From Dehalococcoidia bacterium (GTDB taxonomy: Bacteria > Chloroflexota > Dehalococcoidia > UBA2979), in NCBI GenBank assembly GCA_003599735.1, contig QZJI01000029.1:1-36768 (forward strand): a stretch of DNA of 36,768 bases, given 5' to 3'. Positions 15,581 through 23,945 of this stretch are shown piece by piece; position 1 is the first letter of the stretch, and every line of letters begins with the position of its first letter. A model generated the notes under the pieces. The model was given only the letters and a program-made list of their open reading frames with translations, was not told the DNA's origin and did not search any database. A program made the position numbers and the translations under genes.

Positions 15581-16657
15581 TCCCGCCGCGGGCATCACAT
15601 GTAGATCCTGCGGCGGTAGCTCCAGCGACCACTGTTTCCGCGTCGCGACGCCGAGGACCTCATACGGCCGTGCCGGCATGTCGACCTCGATCAGCGGCCC
15701 ACCGGCGAGCGGGCGCATCTGCAGCAGGTGGTTCGCCCCATACGCCTCCTCCACCTCAACGATCGCGTCGAGCGCGTTCGTCGCCGGCCGGTCGCCCCGT
15801 CGAAGGACCACGCGCTCGGAGCGCACAGCCACGTCAACGGTGTCACCCACGCGCAGTACGCCCACCCAGGAAGCGCATCGCCAGCGCAGCGGCCCTACCT
15901 CAACCTCAATGCTGTCGGGCGCGGTCGCCACCACACGTCCGCGATAGAGGTTGCGGACGCCGAGGAGCTCGGCGACACGCCCCGAAACTGGGCGGGAGAA
16001 GATGTCGTCGGGCGCTCCAGCCTGAAGCACGCGCCCAGCGTCCAACACGACGAAGCGGTCCGCGAGCAAGTAGGCCTCGCGCAGGTCGTGTGTGACGAAG
16101 AGCGCGCCACGCCCGAGTTCGCGCTGGAGGCGGCGCAGTTCGAGGCGGAGCGAGCGGCGGATCGCGTCGTCGAGGGCGGAGAATGGCTCGTCCAGCAGTA
16201 GGAGCCGGACATCGCGCACGAGGACGCGCGCCAGCGCCACGCGCTGGCGCTGGCCGCCGGAGAGCGTGCCGAGATCGCGATCGCCGGCACCTTCGAGGCC
16301 CAGCGCGGCCAGCGATGCTTCGGCCCGTTGCCGCCGGTCGGCACGAGTTCCCGGGAGGGCGAAGGCGACGTTCTCCCAGACGGAGAGATGCGGGAACAGC
16401 GCCAGCTCTTGCACGACATAACCAGTACGTCGTGCTTCCGGAGGGAGGTCGATGCCGTTCGCCGCGTCGAACAACACCTCACCATCGAGGGTGATACGGC
16501 CTCGGTCCGGACGGACGAGGCCGGCAATCGCGCGAAGCGTCAGACTCTTGCCGGCGCCGGATGCGCCGAACAGCACGACGATCTCGCCATGTGCTTCGAT
16601 CGCCACATCCAGTGCGAAACGACCCGTGCAGGTGGTAAAGGCAGCTTCGAGGCTCAC
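15566..16657 (-). CDS. modC: Molybdate ABC transporter ATP-binding protein ModC
   Basis: 363 aa. ABC ATPase with Walker A GASGAGKS, signature LSGGQRQR, Walker B LLLLDEPFSALD and the switch His in FVTHDLREA. A C-terminal TOBE/MOP-like domain (residues about 290-350) follows, as in ModC. The start is GTG 16657, overlapping the modB stop by 4 nt (GTGA). The same frame is open much further upstream across modB, but that is a shadow. It energises molybdate (possibly tungstate or sulfate) uptake with ModA and ModB. Its 3' end overlaps the tail of ctaA by 15 nt, leaving no room for a separate terminator between the convergent genes. Confidence 0.93.
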   Translation of the reverse strand: MSLEAAFTTCTGRFALDVAIEAHGEIVVLFGASGAGKSLTLRAIAGLVRPDRGRITLDGEVLFDAANGIDLPPEARRTGYVVQELALFPHLSVWENVAFALPGTRADRRQRAEASLAALGLEGAGDRDLGTLSGGQRQRVALARVLVRDVRLLLLDEPFSALDDAIRRSLRLELRRLQRELGRGALFVTHDLREAYLLADRFVVLDAGRVLQAGAPDDIFSRPVSGRVAELLGVRNLYRGRVVATAPDSIEVEVGPLRWRCASWVGVLRVGDTVDVAVRSERVVLRRGDRPATNALDAIVEVEEAYGANHLLQMRPLAGGPLIEVDMPARPYEVLGVATRKQWSLELPPQDLHVMPAAGSVEA

Positions 16658-17463
16658 GCGAGGCCTCGTTTCGCTACGATACGGAGCGTCATCAGCAGGA
16701 CCAGCGCAACGGCGAGCAGCACCAACGAGAGCGCGACCGCGCCCGGTAGCCCAAGCGGGCCACCCTCGAAGGCCGCGACGACGGCAAGCGGCAGTGTCTG
16801 AGTCCGGCCAGCGAGGTTGCCAGCGAAGATCAACGTGGCCCCCAGTTCGCCAAGGGCACGCGCCCAGCAGAGCACCGCGCCGGCGAGCAACGGCCCACGC
16901 GCCAGCGGGACGGTAATGCGGCGAAAGACGTGCGCCCGCGAAGCGCCAAGGGTCCGCGCGATCGCCTCCAGTTCCGGGTCGACCGCCTCGAACCCGGCGC
17001 GCGCCGCACGCACGTAGAGCGGCGCCGCCACGAAGGTCTGCGCGACGATTACGGCCAGGGCCGTGAACGGCAATGAGAACCCGGTCAGCGCCTCGATCGG
17101 CTCGCCCAGCAGACCACGACGCCCGAAGGCAGTGAGCAGCGCGACGCCGGCAACCGTGGGCGGCAGCACGATCGGCAGGTCGAGCAGCGCGTCCAGCACC
17201 GCGCCCCCCGGGATGCGGCACCGGGCGAGGAGGTAGGCGACCGGCGTCCCGAAGAGCAGGCTGAGCGTGACCGAAACGGCTGTCGTCACTAGCGAGAGGC
17301 GGAGGGCCGTGCCGACCGCGGGATCGCCCAGCGCCTCGCGGGCACGTGGGTCATCCATGGCGCGCCAGACAAGGCCGGCGAAGGGGAACAAGAAGAAAAG
17401 AGCGAAGACCAACGCGAGCAGCGCGACGGCGAGTGTGGTTCCAGAGGGGCGGCGCTGGGTCAT
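16654..17463 (-). CDS. modB: Molybdate ABC transporter permease ModB
   Basis: 269 aa inner-membrane permease. It has an N-terminal helix at residues 9-33 and then the binding-protein-dependent transport domain. The EAA loop that docks to the ATPase is visible as EAIARTLGASRAHVFRRITVP (about residues 165-185). DLPIVLPPTVAGVALL is a ModB-type signature. Start ATG 17463 overlaps the modA stop by 4 nt (ATGA), and its own stop overlaps the modC start, so the three subunits are translationally coupled. Confidence 0.93.
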   Translation of the reverse strand: MTQRRPSGTTLAVALLALVFALFFLFPFAGLVWRAMDDPRAREALGDPAVGTALRLSLVTTAVSVTLSLLFGTPVAYLLARCRIPGGAVLDALLDLPIVLPPTVAGVALLTAFGRRGLLGEPIEALTGFSLPFTALAVIVAQTFVAAPLYVRAARAGFEAVDPELEAIARTLGASRAHVFRRITVPLARGPLLAGAVLCWARALGELGATLIFAGNLAGRTQTLPLAVVAAFEGGPLGLPGAVALSLVLLAVALVLLMTLRIVAKRGLA

Positions 17464-18254
17464 CGAGAGGGCATAGTAAACCCACGCTTCGTGAGGGACG
17501 TCTGCCCTTCGGCCTCGCGGATGAAGGCGACGAAGGCGAGGCCCGCCGTGGGGTTCGTCCCGCCCTTGAGGGGCACAATGAGGTACGTCGCACTGACGTT
17601 GTAGGCATCCGGGATCGGGATCGCCTCGACCTTCAACGAGGCGCCGACATCAGTCTGATAGACGATGGCGCCGTCGGCCTCGCCGAGTTCGACTTTCGCG
17701 AGGGCGGAGCGGACATTCGCCTCGCGGCTCCGCACGTTCGCGAGGACGCGGCCGCGGAAGTCCGCACCGAATACACCGCTGCGGTCAGCCGCCTCGATCG
17801 ACTGGAGGGCGTACGCGCCCACCGGAACAACATCCGCCGCCAGCACGAGGCGAAGCCCGGGCTTCGCAAGGTCGCCGTAGACCATGATGGCGGTGGAGCC
17901 CGCGGGCTTCGCAACGACGAGGCGATTCCGCGCGAACACCTCGGGCGCGGTGGCAAGTCGATCCGGCTGTACTGTCTTCACCTGCGCTTCGTCCGCCGAG
18001 GCAAACACGTCGGCTGGTGCGCCTTCATTGATCTGGGTGGCGAGCGTGGAGGAGGAGGCGAAGTTCAGGGTGACTTTCGTACCGGGGTACTGGCGCTCGA
18101 ACGCGCGGGTGGCGTCCGCGAACGCCTCGGTGAGCGAGGAGGCGGCCGAGACAATGACTTCGCCCGTCACTTCGGAGGAGGACGGGGGGGCGCCCCCGCA
18201 GCCAGCCAAGAACGCCGCCGCGATGAGCAGCGCGACGAGCGGGCGGGCTGACAC
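17460..18254 (-). CDS. modA: Molybdate-binding lipoprotein ModA
   Basis: 264 aa periplasmic-type solute-binding protein anchored as a lipoprotein. The N-terminal hydrophobic signal ends in the lipobox LAGC (Cys19). The mature domain opens with the ModA signature VSAASSLTEAF and continues with NFASSSTLATQI and GAPADVFASAD, which carry the oxyanion-binding Ser/Asn residues. The start GTG 18254 shares one base with the TAG stop of the small upstream gene, placing modA in the same translational chain as the HD-GYP gene. Confidence 0.92.
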   Translation of the reverse strand: MSARPLVALLIAAAFLAGCGGAPPSSSEVTGEVIVSAASSLTEAFADATRAFERQYPGTKVTLNFASSSTLATQINEGAPADVFASADEAQVKTVQPDRLATAPEVFARNRLVVAKPAGSTAIMVYGDLAKPGLRLVLAADVVPVGAYALQSIEAADRSGVFGADFRGRVLANVRSREANVRSALAKVELGEADGAIVYQTDVGASLKVEAIPIPDAYNVSATYLIVPLKGGTNPTAGLAFVAFIREAEGQTSLTKRGFTMPSR

Positions 18255-18400
18255 TAGCCGAGCCCGCAGAGCGCGAGGAAGCGGCGGGCGGCCTCGGTCG
18301 TGCCGGTACTGGCGGCCAGGCCCACCGCGAGAACGACGAGCGTGAGGTTCGCCGCGGCGGCCCACAGGGCGAGGCGGAGGAGGCGGGTGCGGGGGGTCAC
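18254..18400 (-). CDS. Small single-pass membrane protein, 48 aa
   Basis: GTG 18400 overlaps the stop of the HD-GYP gene (GTGA), and the TAG stop at 18256-18254 overlaps the modA start by one base, so the ORF is framed on both sides by coupled genes. The product starts MTPRTRLLRLALWAAAANL. It has one hydrophobic helix at about residues 9-30 after a basic N-terminus, consistent with an N-in membrane anchor. I do not recognise a family. The position suggests an accessory of either the HD-GYP sensor or the Mod transporter. Confidence 0.65.
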   Translation of the reverse strand: MTPRTRLLRLALWAAAANLTLVVLAVGLAASTGTTEAARRFLALCGLG

Positions 18401-19920
18401 GCGGGCACCTCGCGGCGTTCGGCGTAAGCGACGTTGGCGGCGGCGTAGGAACGCTCCCACTGCGGCTGTACGGCGATGAACGCCTCGACACAGCGGGGGT
18501 CGAAGTGCGAACCGGCATCCTTGCGGATGATGGCGGCTGCCTCATCGGGGGTCATGGGGACGCGGTACGAGCGGTTCGAGCGGAGGGCGTCGTAGACATC
18601 GGCGACGGCGGCGATGCGCGCCTCCAGCGGGATCGCCTCGCCAGCGAGGCGATCGGGGTAGCCGGTGCCGTCCCACTTTTCGTGATGGTGCCGGATCACC
18701 ATCGACTCCACGTCCGAACCGAAGGTGAAGCGCAGGATCTCCCAGCCGCGGCCGGGGTGCTCACGGATGATGCCGAACTCCTCGTCCGTGAGCCGCCCCG
18801 CCTTGTGCAGGATCGCGTCCGGGATGCCGATCTTCCCGACGTCATGCAGCAACGCACCTGCCGCCAGGCCGCGCAGCCGAGGACCAGGCAGCCGCATCTG
18901 CTCGCCCACGAGCACGCTCATCGCAGCAACGCGTTCGCCGTGGCCCAGCGTGTATCCGTCGCGCGCCTCGAGCGCCGCCGTCAGCGTGAGGATCGGCTCG
19001 GTGAGCCCGCTCCTCAGTTGTTCGACGGCGCCCGAGACCGTGAGCGCGGCGAAGGAGTGGACGGTGCGGCCACGCGAGTACTCGAGCACGACGCCCCAGA
19101 GCACGGCGAAGAAACCAGCGAGCAGTTGCAGGTGGTAGAGCCAGAAAGTGCCGCGCCAGATCGCGCCGAAGTGAAGCGAGAGTTGCGCCTGCACGAGCAG
19201 GGCCGCGCCGAGGGCGACCGCGCCGAACATTTGCTGGCCGGTGCGGGCGTACCCCGCGGCGTAACGCACAGCGGTGGTCGTCCCGATCAGCACGACAGAG
19301 GCGAGCGTCATCCACGTGAGCACGACGCTGCCAACAAGCCAGCCGGGTACGGTCTCTGGCCGCGTCAGGCCGACGATGGCGTAGGCGAACAGCACCGCGA
19401 TCACCAGGCCGAGGATGGCGCCGCGCCAGCGGACGATCGCCCGCTCGACGGGCCTCGGCCATTCGACCGTGCTGGCGGCCAGGAAGGCGGCGGAGACGAC
19501 GACGGCGAGGCGTGCGGAGAGGCCCGTCAGGTTGAACAACCAGATGGCCGGGGCGGATTCGGGCGCGCCGCTGAAGCCGTAACCGCCGGCCGTGGAATAG
19601 GAGCCGGTGTAGCTGCTGGCCACCATCACGCCCGGTGTCGCCAAACCATGGACGGTGAAGAGCCCGGCCATCGACAGGAAAGCGAGCGCCAGCATGAGCA
19701 CGCGGGCATTGCGGGCGCGGAAGGCGGCGACACCAGCGGCGACGGCCAGCAGAAGGCAGGTGATGGCGGCGGCGGAGACAACCCAGAAGTGGCCGACCGG
19801 CGACGCCCATTGGATCGCGCGATCCCAGTCCGTCTGAGCGCGCAGGGCGAGGAATGCGGCGCTCGACGCGGCCAGCAGCACGAGCCAAGGCAGGACGGTC
19901 GGGAGCGACCGGCGAAGCAT
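18397..19920 (-). CDS. Membrane-anchored HD-GYP domain protein (putative c-di-GMP phosphodiesterase)
   Basis: 507 aa. The N-terminal 270 residues contain about seven or eight hydrophobic helices. The C-terminal HD-GYP domain has the metal-binding HD in LLHDVGKIGIP, then EHPGRGWEIL and HHHEKWDGTGYPD with the GYP loop. HD-GYP proteins hydrolyse c-di-GMP to GMP or pGpG. The helices carry no PAS or GAF domain, so they probably are the sensor. Start ATG 19920 is preferred because AAGGGG lies 6 nt upstream; an in-frame ATG two codons earlier abuts that site. It heads an operon with the 48-aa protein and modABC and is divergent from the CoA-transferase gene (114-nt gap). Confidence 0.9.
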   Translation of the reverse strand: MLRRSLPTVLPWLVLLAASSAAFLALRAQTDWDRAIQWASPVGHFWVVSAAAITCLLLAVAAGVAAFRARNARVLMLALAFLSMAGLFTVHGLATPGVMVASSYTGSYSTAGGYGFSGAPESAPAIWLFNLTGLSARLAVVVSAAFLAASTVEWPRPVERAIVRWRGAILGLVIAVLFAYAIVGLTRPETVPGWLVGSVVLTWMTLASVVLIGTTTAVRYAAGYARTGQQMFGAVALGAALLVQAQLSLHFGAIWRGTFWLYHLQLLAGFFAVLWGVVLEYSRGRTVHSFAALTVSGAVEQLRSGLTEPILTLTAALEARDGYTLGHGERVAAMSVLVGEQMRLPGPRLRGLAAGALLHDVGKIGIPDAILHKAGRLTDEEFGIIREHPGRGWEILRFTFGSDVESMVIRHHHEKWDGTGYPDRLAGEAIPLEARIAAVADVYDALRSNRSYRVPMTPDEAAAIIRKDAGSHFDPRCVEAFIAVQPQWERSYAAANVAYAERREVPA

Positions 19921-20034
19921 GCGCATCCCCTTAGCAGTCGCCGAGGCCCAGCGTACCGCGCTACGCCCGGCAACGCTCGCCGTCCGGCTATCATCCGCGC
20001 GCGGCCTGCGGGACGCGGCAGCGGAGGGCGGACG

Positions 20035-22472
20035 ATGCTCGAAGGCGTACGCGTGGTGGACCTCTCCCGCGATCCGGGCGCGGCCTACGCGGCGCGGATG
20101 TTCGCCCTGCTGGGCGCGGACGTGGTGAAGGTGGAGCCGCCCGAGGGTGACCCGGCGCGCCGTCGCGGGCCGCGGCGCGGCGATGACGGGGAATCGAGCG
20201 CGCTGTTCGCCTACCTGAACGCGGCCAAACGCTCCGCCATCCTCGACTCCGCTGTTGATGCTGACCGGACGACGTTGCTGCGCCTGATCGGACACGCCGA
20301 CGTGGTGTTCGAGGACGGCGCGCCGGGCTGGTGGAAGGCACGCGGCATCGATTTCGCCGCGCTGACGGCAACGTACTCTCAACTCGTCGTGGTGTCTGTG
20401 ACACCGTTTGGACAGGACGGCCCACGTGCGGGATGGCGTGCGACGGCGCTGACGTCACTCGCCTCGAGCGGTCAACTGGCGCTGAGCGGCGACCCCGATG
20501 CGCCACCGCTGAAGGTGGTGGGCCAGCAGGCGTATTACCAGGGCGGGCTGCATGCGTTCTCCGCCGCGCTCACGGCGCTGTACGCCGTCCGCCGCGAGGG
20601 TCTCGGCGATTGGATCGACCTCTCGCTACAGGAAGTGCAAGCGGCGAGCCTAGAGGCGGCCGGCCCGGTCGCGATGGTGCGTGAGCTCGACACCGGTCGC
20701 GCCGGCAACCAGGCACGCGCGGTATGGGGGATCTACCCGTGTGCCGACGGCTACGTGGGTGTCGCCTCGATGGCGCGGCAGACCGGCTCCGTCTACCGCT
20801 GCATCGAGCACCCTGAACTCGCCGAGGACCCGCGCTTCGCCGACCTCATCAATAACCCAGAGATGAACGAGGTCGCCTCGATGTTGATTGAGGAGTGGAC
20901 GATGGCGCGAAGGGCGCAGGAGATCTTCGAAGCGTCGCAACGGCACCGAGCGCCGTTCTCGCTGATCCCAACGCCTCGCGACTTGTTGGAATGGGCACCG
21001 CTGCGGGCCTCCGGCTTTTGGAGCGAGGTCACGCATCCCACGCTCGGCACACATCCGCTGCCCGGCGCGCCTTTTACTCTCAACGGGGAGCGGGCCCGCG
21101 CCACACGGCCTGCGCCGCTCCTCGGCCAGCACACCGACGAGGTCATGCGCGAGGCGGCGGAGCCACCCCCGGCAGCCCCAGCCTCCGGCGGCCATGCCAC
21201 ACGCCTCCCGTTCGATGGCCTGCGCGTCCTGGATCTTTCGCAGGTGTGGGCGGGGCCGTACGCGGCGCGGTTCCTCGCGGACATGGGCGCGGACGTGATC
21301 CATATCGAAGGGCCGGGGTTTCCGGACGCCGTGCGTGGCCTGATGCGCAGCGATGATCCGCGATCGTTCAACAAGGCGACCTACTTCAACGAGTACAACC
21401 GGAACAAGCGAGGCCTCGCACTTGACCTCCACCGGCCGGAGGGGATGGAGGCGTTCAAGCGGCTCGTGCCGCTCGCTGACGTCGTGATCGAGAACTGGAG
21501 CGTCGGCGTCTCGGAGCGTCTCGACATCGGATACGACGAACTGCGCGCACTGAACCCGCGCATCGTGTTCGTACAGATGCCGGGCTTTTCGAAAGATCTA
21601 CCGGAGTCGGAGCGAGTCGGCTTCGGGCCAACGATCGAACAGATGGGCGGCCTCGTCGCGTTGCAGGGGTATCAAGGCGGGCCGCCGCATAAGAGCGGCA
21701 TCTCGTATGGTGACCCCATCGCGGGATCGTGGCCGCCGGCGCGACCGCCCTCGGCCTCTGGCGCCGCGAAGGCAGCGGCGAGGGGTGCCACATCGTCGTG
21801 TCGCAACGCGATAACGTCATCGGGATGGTCGGAGAGTTCATGGTCGCGGAAGCCCTCGATATTGATTACCCGGTGCGTGACGGCAACCGCGACCCGGACG
21901 CCGCGCCGCACAACGTCTACCGTACCCGCGACGACAACAGTCGCTGGCAAGGTGACGCGCTCGGCCAGCCGGTGGCGGAGTTCCATGACACCTGGGTCAC
22001 GATTGCGGTTGACTCGGACGAGGCGTGGCGCGCGCTCCGCGGGGTTGTGCGGGAGGCACGCCTCGACGACCCGACATACGCGACGCTGTCCGGCCGGAAA
22101 GCCGCGGAGGCCGCCATCGATGCCGTGGTCGGTGAATGGGCACGGGGACGGGACGCGACCGAGGTGGCGGAAGCGCTGCAGGTGGCGGGCGTCGCAGCCT
22201 GTCCGGTGCTGACGCCGCTGATGCTGGTGCGGGACGCCCACCTCGCGGCACGGGAGAACTTCCCGACGACGGCGCATCCCGAAGCCGGCGAGGTCCGCAC
22301 GTCACGCCCGGTGTGGCGGATGGCGCGGCGGCCCACGCCCCGGCCCGCGCCCGCACCGACTTTCGGCCAGCACAACCGAGAGGTGCTGCGCGACCTAGCG
22401 CACTACAGCGACGCCGAGGTAGACGCATTCGAGGCGGACGGGATCATCGCGACCATCCCGACGCGATCATGA
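20035..22472 (+). pseudogene. Tandem-domain CaiB/BaiF CoA-transferase interrupted by a one-base frameshift
   Basis: Two full class III CoA-transferase domains in one polypeptide, 812 aa if the frame is restored. Domain 1 (residues 1 to about 380) opens LEGVRVVDLSRDPGAAYAARM and has the catalytic Asp in WIDLSLQE (Asp195). Domain 2 starts near residue 391 (FDGLRVLDLSQVWAGPYAARF). Similarity runs in one frame to ISYGDPIAG (about 21723) and resumes one base out of phase at VAAGATALGLW (from 21729), which fits a single lost base around 21724-21728. At the catalytic Asp position of domain 2 the codon is GTC (21795-21797, Val). Start ATG 20035 has GGAGGG upstream. The stop overlaps the cobO start (ATGA). 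Either a sequencing error, a recent pseudogene or (less likely) programmed shifting. Confidence 0.85.
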
Positions 22473-23080
22473 CATCAGACATCCCGGACGAAGAGAGCCT
22501 GGACGAGACGCCGGAAGAGGCTGAGGCGTACCGCCGCCTGTTGCGCGAACAGAAGCTGAAGAAGGGACTGCTGATCGTCAACACGGGGACGGGCAAGGGG
22601 AAAACGACGGCCGCGTTCGGCCTCGCGATGCGCGCGCGCGGCCGCGGGATGCGGGTCATCATGATCCAGTTCATCAAGCGAGGCACCGCCCGGTTCGGGG
22701 AGATCCGCTCGGCCCGTGAACTCGGCATCGAAGTGCGTGGGATGGGCGACGGCTGGACGTGGCGGAGCAAGGATCTGGACGAATCGGCGGAACTGGCACG
22801 AGCGGGCTGGGCACGGGCACAGGGGGTGATCGCCGGGGGTGAGTATGACCTGGTGATCCTCGACGAGTTCACGTATCCGCTGCACTATGGCTGGCTGGAC
22901 ACCACGGAAGTCCTCGCATGGATCGCGGCGAACAAGCCGCCGATGCTGCACCTCGCGATCACCGGGCGGTACGCGCCGGAGGCGCTGATCGAGGCAGCCG
23001 ACCTGGTGACGGAGATGCGGCTGATCAAACATCCGTTCAAGGAGCAGGGGATCCGCGCGCAGCCGGGGATCGAGTTCTAG
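22469..23080 (+). CDS. cobO: Cob(I)yrinic acid a,c-diamide adenosyltransferase
   Basis: 203 aa CobO/BtuR-family enzyme. The Walker A loop GTGKGKTT (residues 40-47) is followed by AAFGLAMRARGRG, VIMIQFIK, DLVILDEFTYPL and the terminal EMRLIKHPFKEQGIRAQPGIEF, all typical. It transfers the 5'-deoxyadenosyl group of ATP to cob(I)alamin or cobyrinate. Start ATG 22469 overlaps the CoA-transferase stop by 4 nt (ATGA), so its translation is coupled to a gene that is now frameshifted. No other cobalamin genes are nearby. An adenosylcobalamin-dependent enzyme elsewhere is implied. Confidence 0.93.
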   Translation: MTSDIPDEESLDETPEEAEAYRRLLREQKLKKGLLIVNTGTGKGKTTAAFGLAMRARGRGMRVIMIQFIKRGTARFGEIRSARELGIEVRGMGDGWTWRSKDLDESAELARAGWARAQGVIAGGEYDLVILDEFTYPLHYGWLDTTEVLAWIAANKPPMLHLAITGRYAPEALIEAADLVTEMRLIKHPFKEQGIRAQPGIEF

Positions 23081-23183
23081 GAACCCGGCGTACTTCCCGC
23101 AACGCCCGGATTGCCCGCGCCTATACTCGCGCTGCCCGGCCGCGCTGCCGGCCCCGTCTCGGCTGAACGCAGGAGTCACGGCC

Positions 23184-23945
23184 CTGATCAACAAGATTGT
23201 CGCCACGTTCGATGAGGCTGTCGCTGACCTGCAGGACGACGCCACGATCCACTTCGGCGGGTTCGCGTCGCCGTTCAACAGCCCGTCCTACCTCGTCGCC
23301 GCCGTCGCGCGGCGCGGCGTGAGAGGCATCACGGCGATCTCGACGTCGATGGGCCGGGGACTCGAACATCGTGACTCCCAATCGCCGTGGCTGCCGCCCG
23401 AGTTACGGCCGCAGGACTTCTTCGACGTATCGCTCATGGCCGAACTTCGCCAGTTGAAGAAGGGGATTACCTCGTTTGCCGTCGGCGCACGACACGACCT
23501 GATCTACCCGTTCGAGGAGCGTCTCGCGGAGGGCACGGTAGAGGTCGAGGTGCTCGGGCAGGGGTCGCTGGCGGAGCGGATCCGTTGCGCGCGCGCCGGC
23601 ATCGCCGCGTTCTACACGCCGGTCGGGCCGGGCACCGACGTGGCGAAAGGGAAAGAAGTCCGGGACTTCAATGGCGTCCCGCACGTCCTTGAAACCGCAC
23701 TGTACGCGGACTTCGCGCTGGTCCGGGCATGGAAGGCCGACCGATACGGTAACCTGGTCTACCGCGGCCCGCGGACGTTCAACGAGACGATGGCGGGCGC
23801 GGCGCGGGTCACTATCGCCGAGGTTGACGAAGTGGTCCCGCTCGGCGAACTGAAGCCCGACCAGATCCACACCGCGGGCGTATACGTGCAGCGCGTGGTC
23901 GTGCGTCCAGCGACGCCGGTGACCTCGTGGGAAACGCCCCAGTGA
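23184..23945 (+). CDS. CoA-transferase family I, subunit A (glutaconate/3-oxoacid type)
   Basis: 253 aa from CTG 23184. The canonical start INKIVATFDEAVADLQDDATIHFGGF is coded upstream of the first ATG/GTG, and the only plausible initiator is CTG 23184, placed 9 nt after AGGAG (23171-23175). A later GTG at 23319 would remove 45 residues including the glycine-rich FGGF loop and is unlikely. The GPGTDVAKGKEVRDF and ETALYADFALVRAWKAD segments are typical of subunit A, which binds CoA. It forms a heteromer with the next gene product, whose start overlaps this stop (GTGA), and moves CoA between carboxylic acids. Confidence 0.85.
   Translation: MINKIVATFDEAVADLQDDATIHFGGFASPFNSPSYLVAAVARRGVRGITAISTSMGRGLEHRDSQSPWLPPELRPQDFFDVSLMAELRQLKKGITSFAVGARHDLIYPFEERLAEGTVEVEVLGQGSLAERIRCARAGIAAFYTPVGPGTDVAKGKEVRDFNGVPHVLETALYADFALVRAWKADRYGNLVYRGPRTFNETMAGAARVTIAEVDEVVPLGELKPDQIHTAGVYVQRVVVRPATPVTSWETPQ

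Noticed and set aside
16658-17221. Upstream extension of the modC frame to give a 551-aa protein
   Set aside because: It lies entirely within modB in another frame and has no domain. The GTG at 16657 overlapping the modB stop is the natural start.
21715-21735. Programmed -1 ribosomal frameshift in the CoA-transferase gene
   Set aside because: No slippery heptamer or obvious downstream pseudoknot was seen at the junction; an indel or sequencing error is simpler.
18505-22212. A single open frame of 1235 codons on the plus strand across the CoA-transferase gene
   Set aside because: The first 510 codons are the antisense of the HD-GYP gene (low-complexity, Arg/Gly/Glu-rich, no domain). Only the part from ATG 20035 codes, and its last part is out of frame after the indel near 21726.
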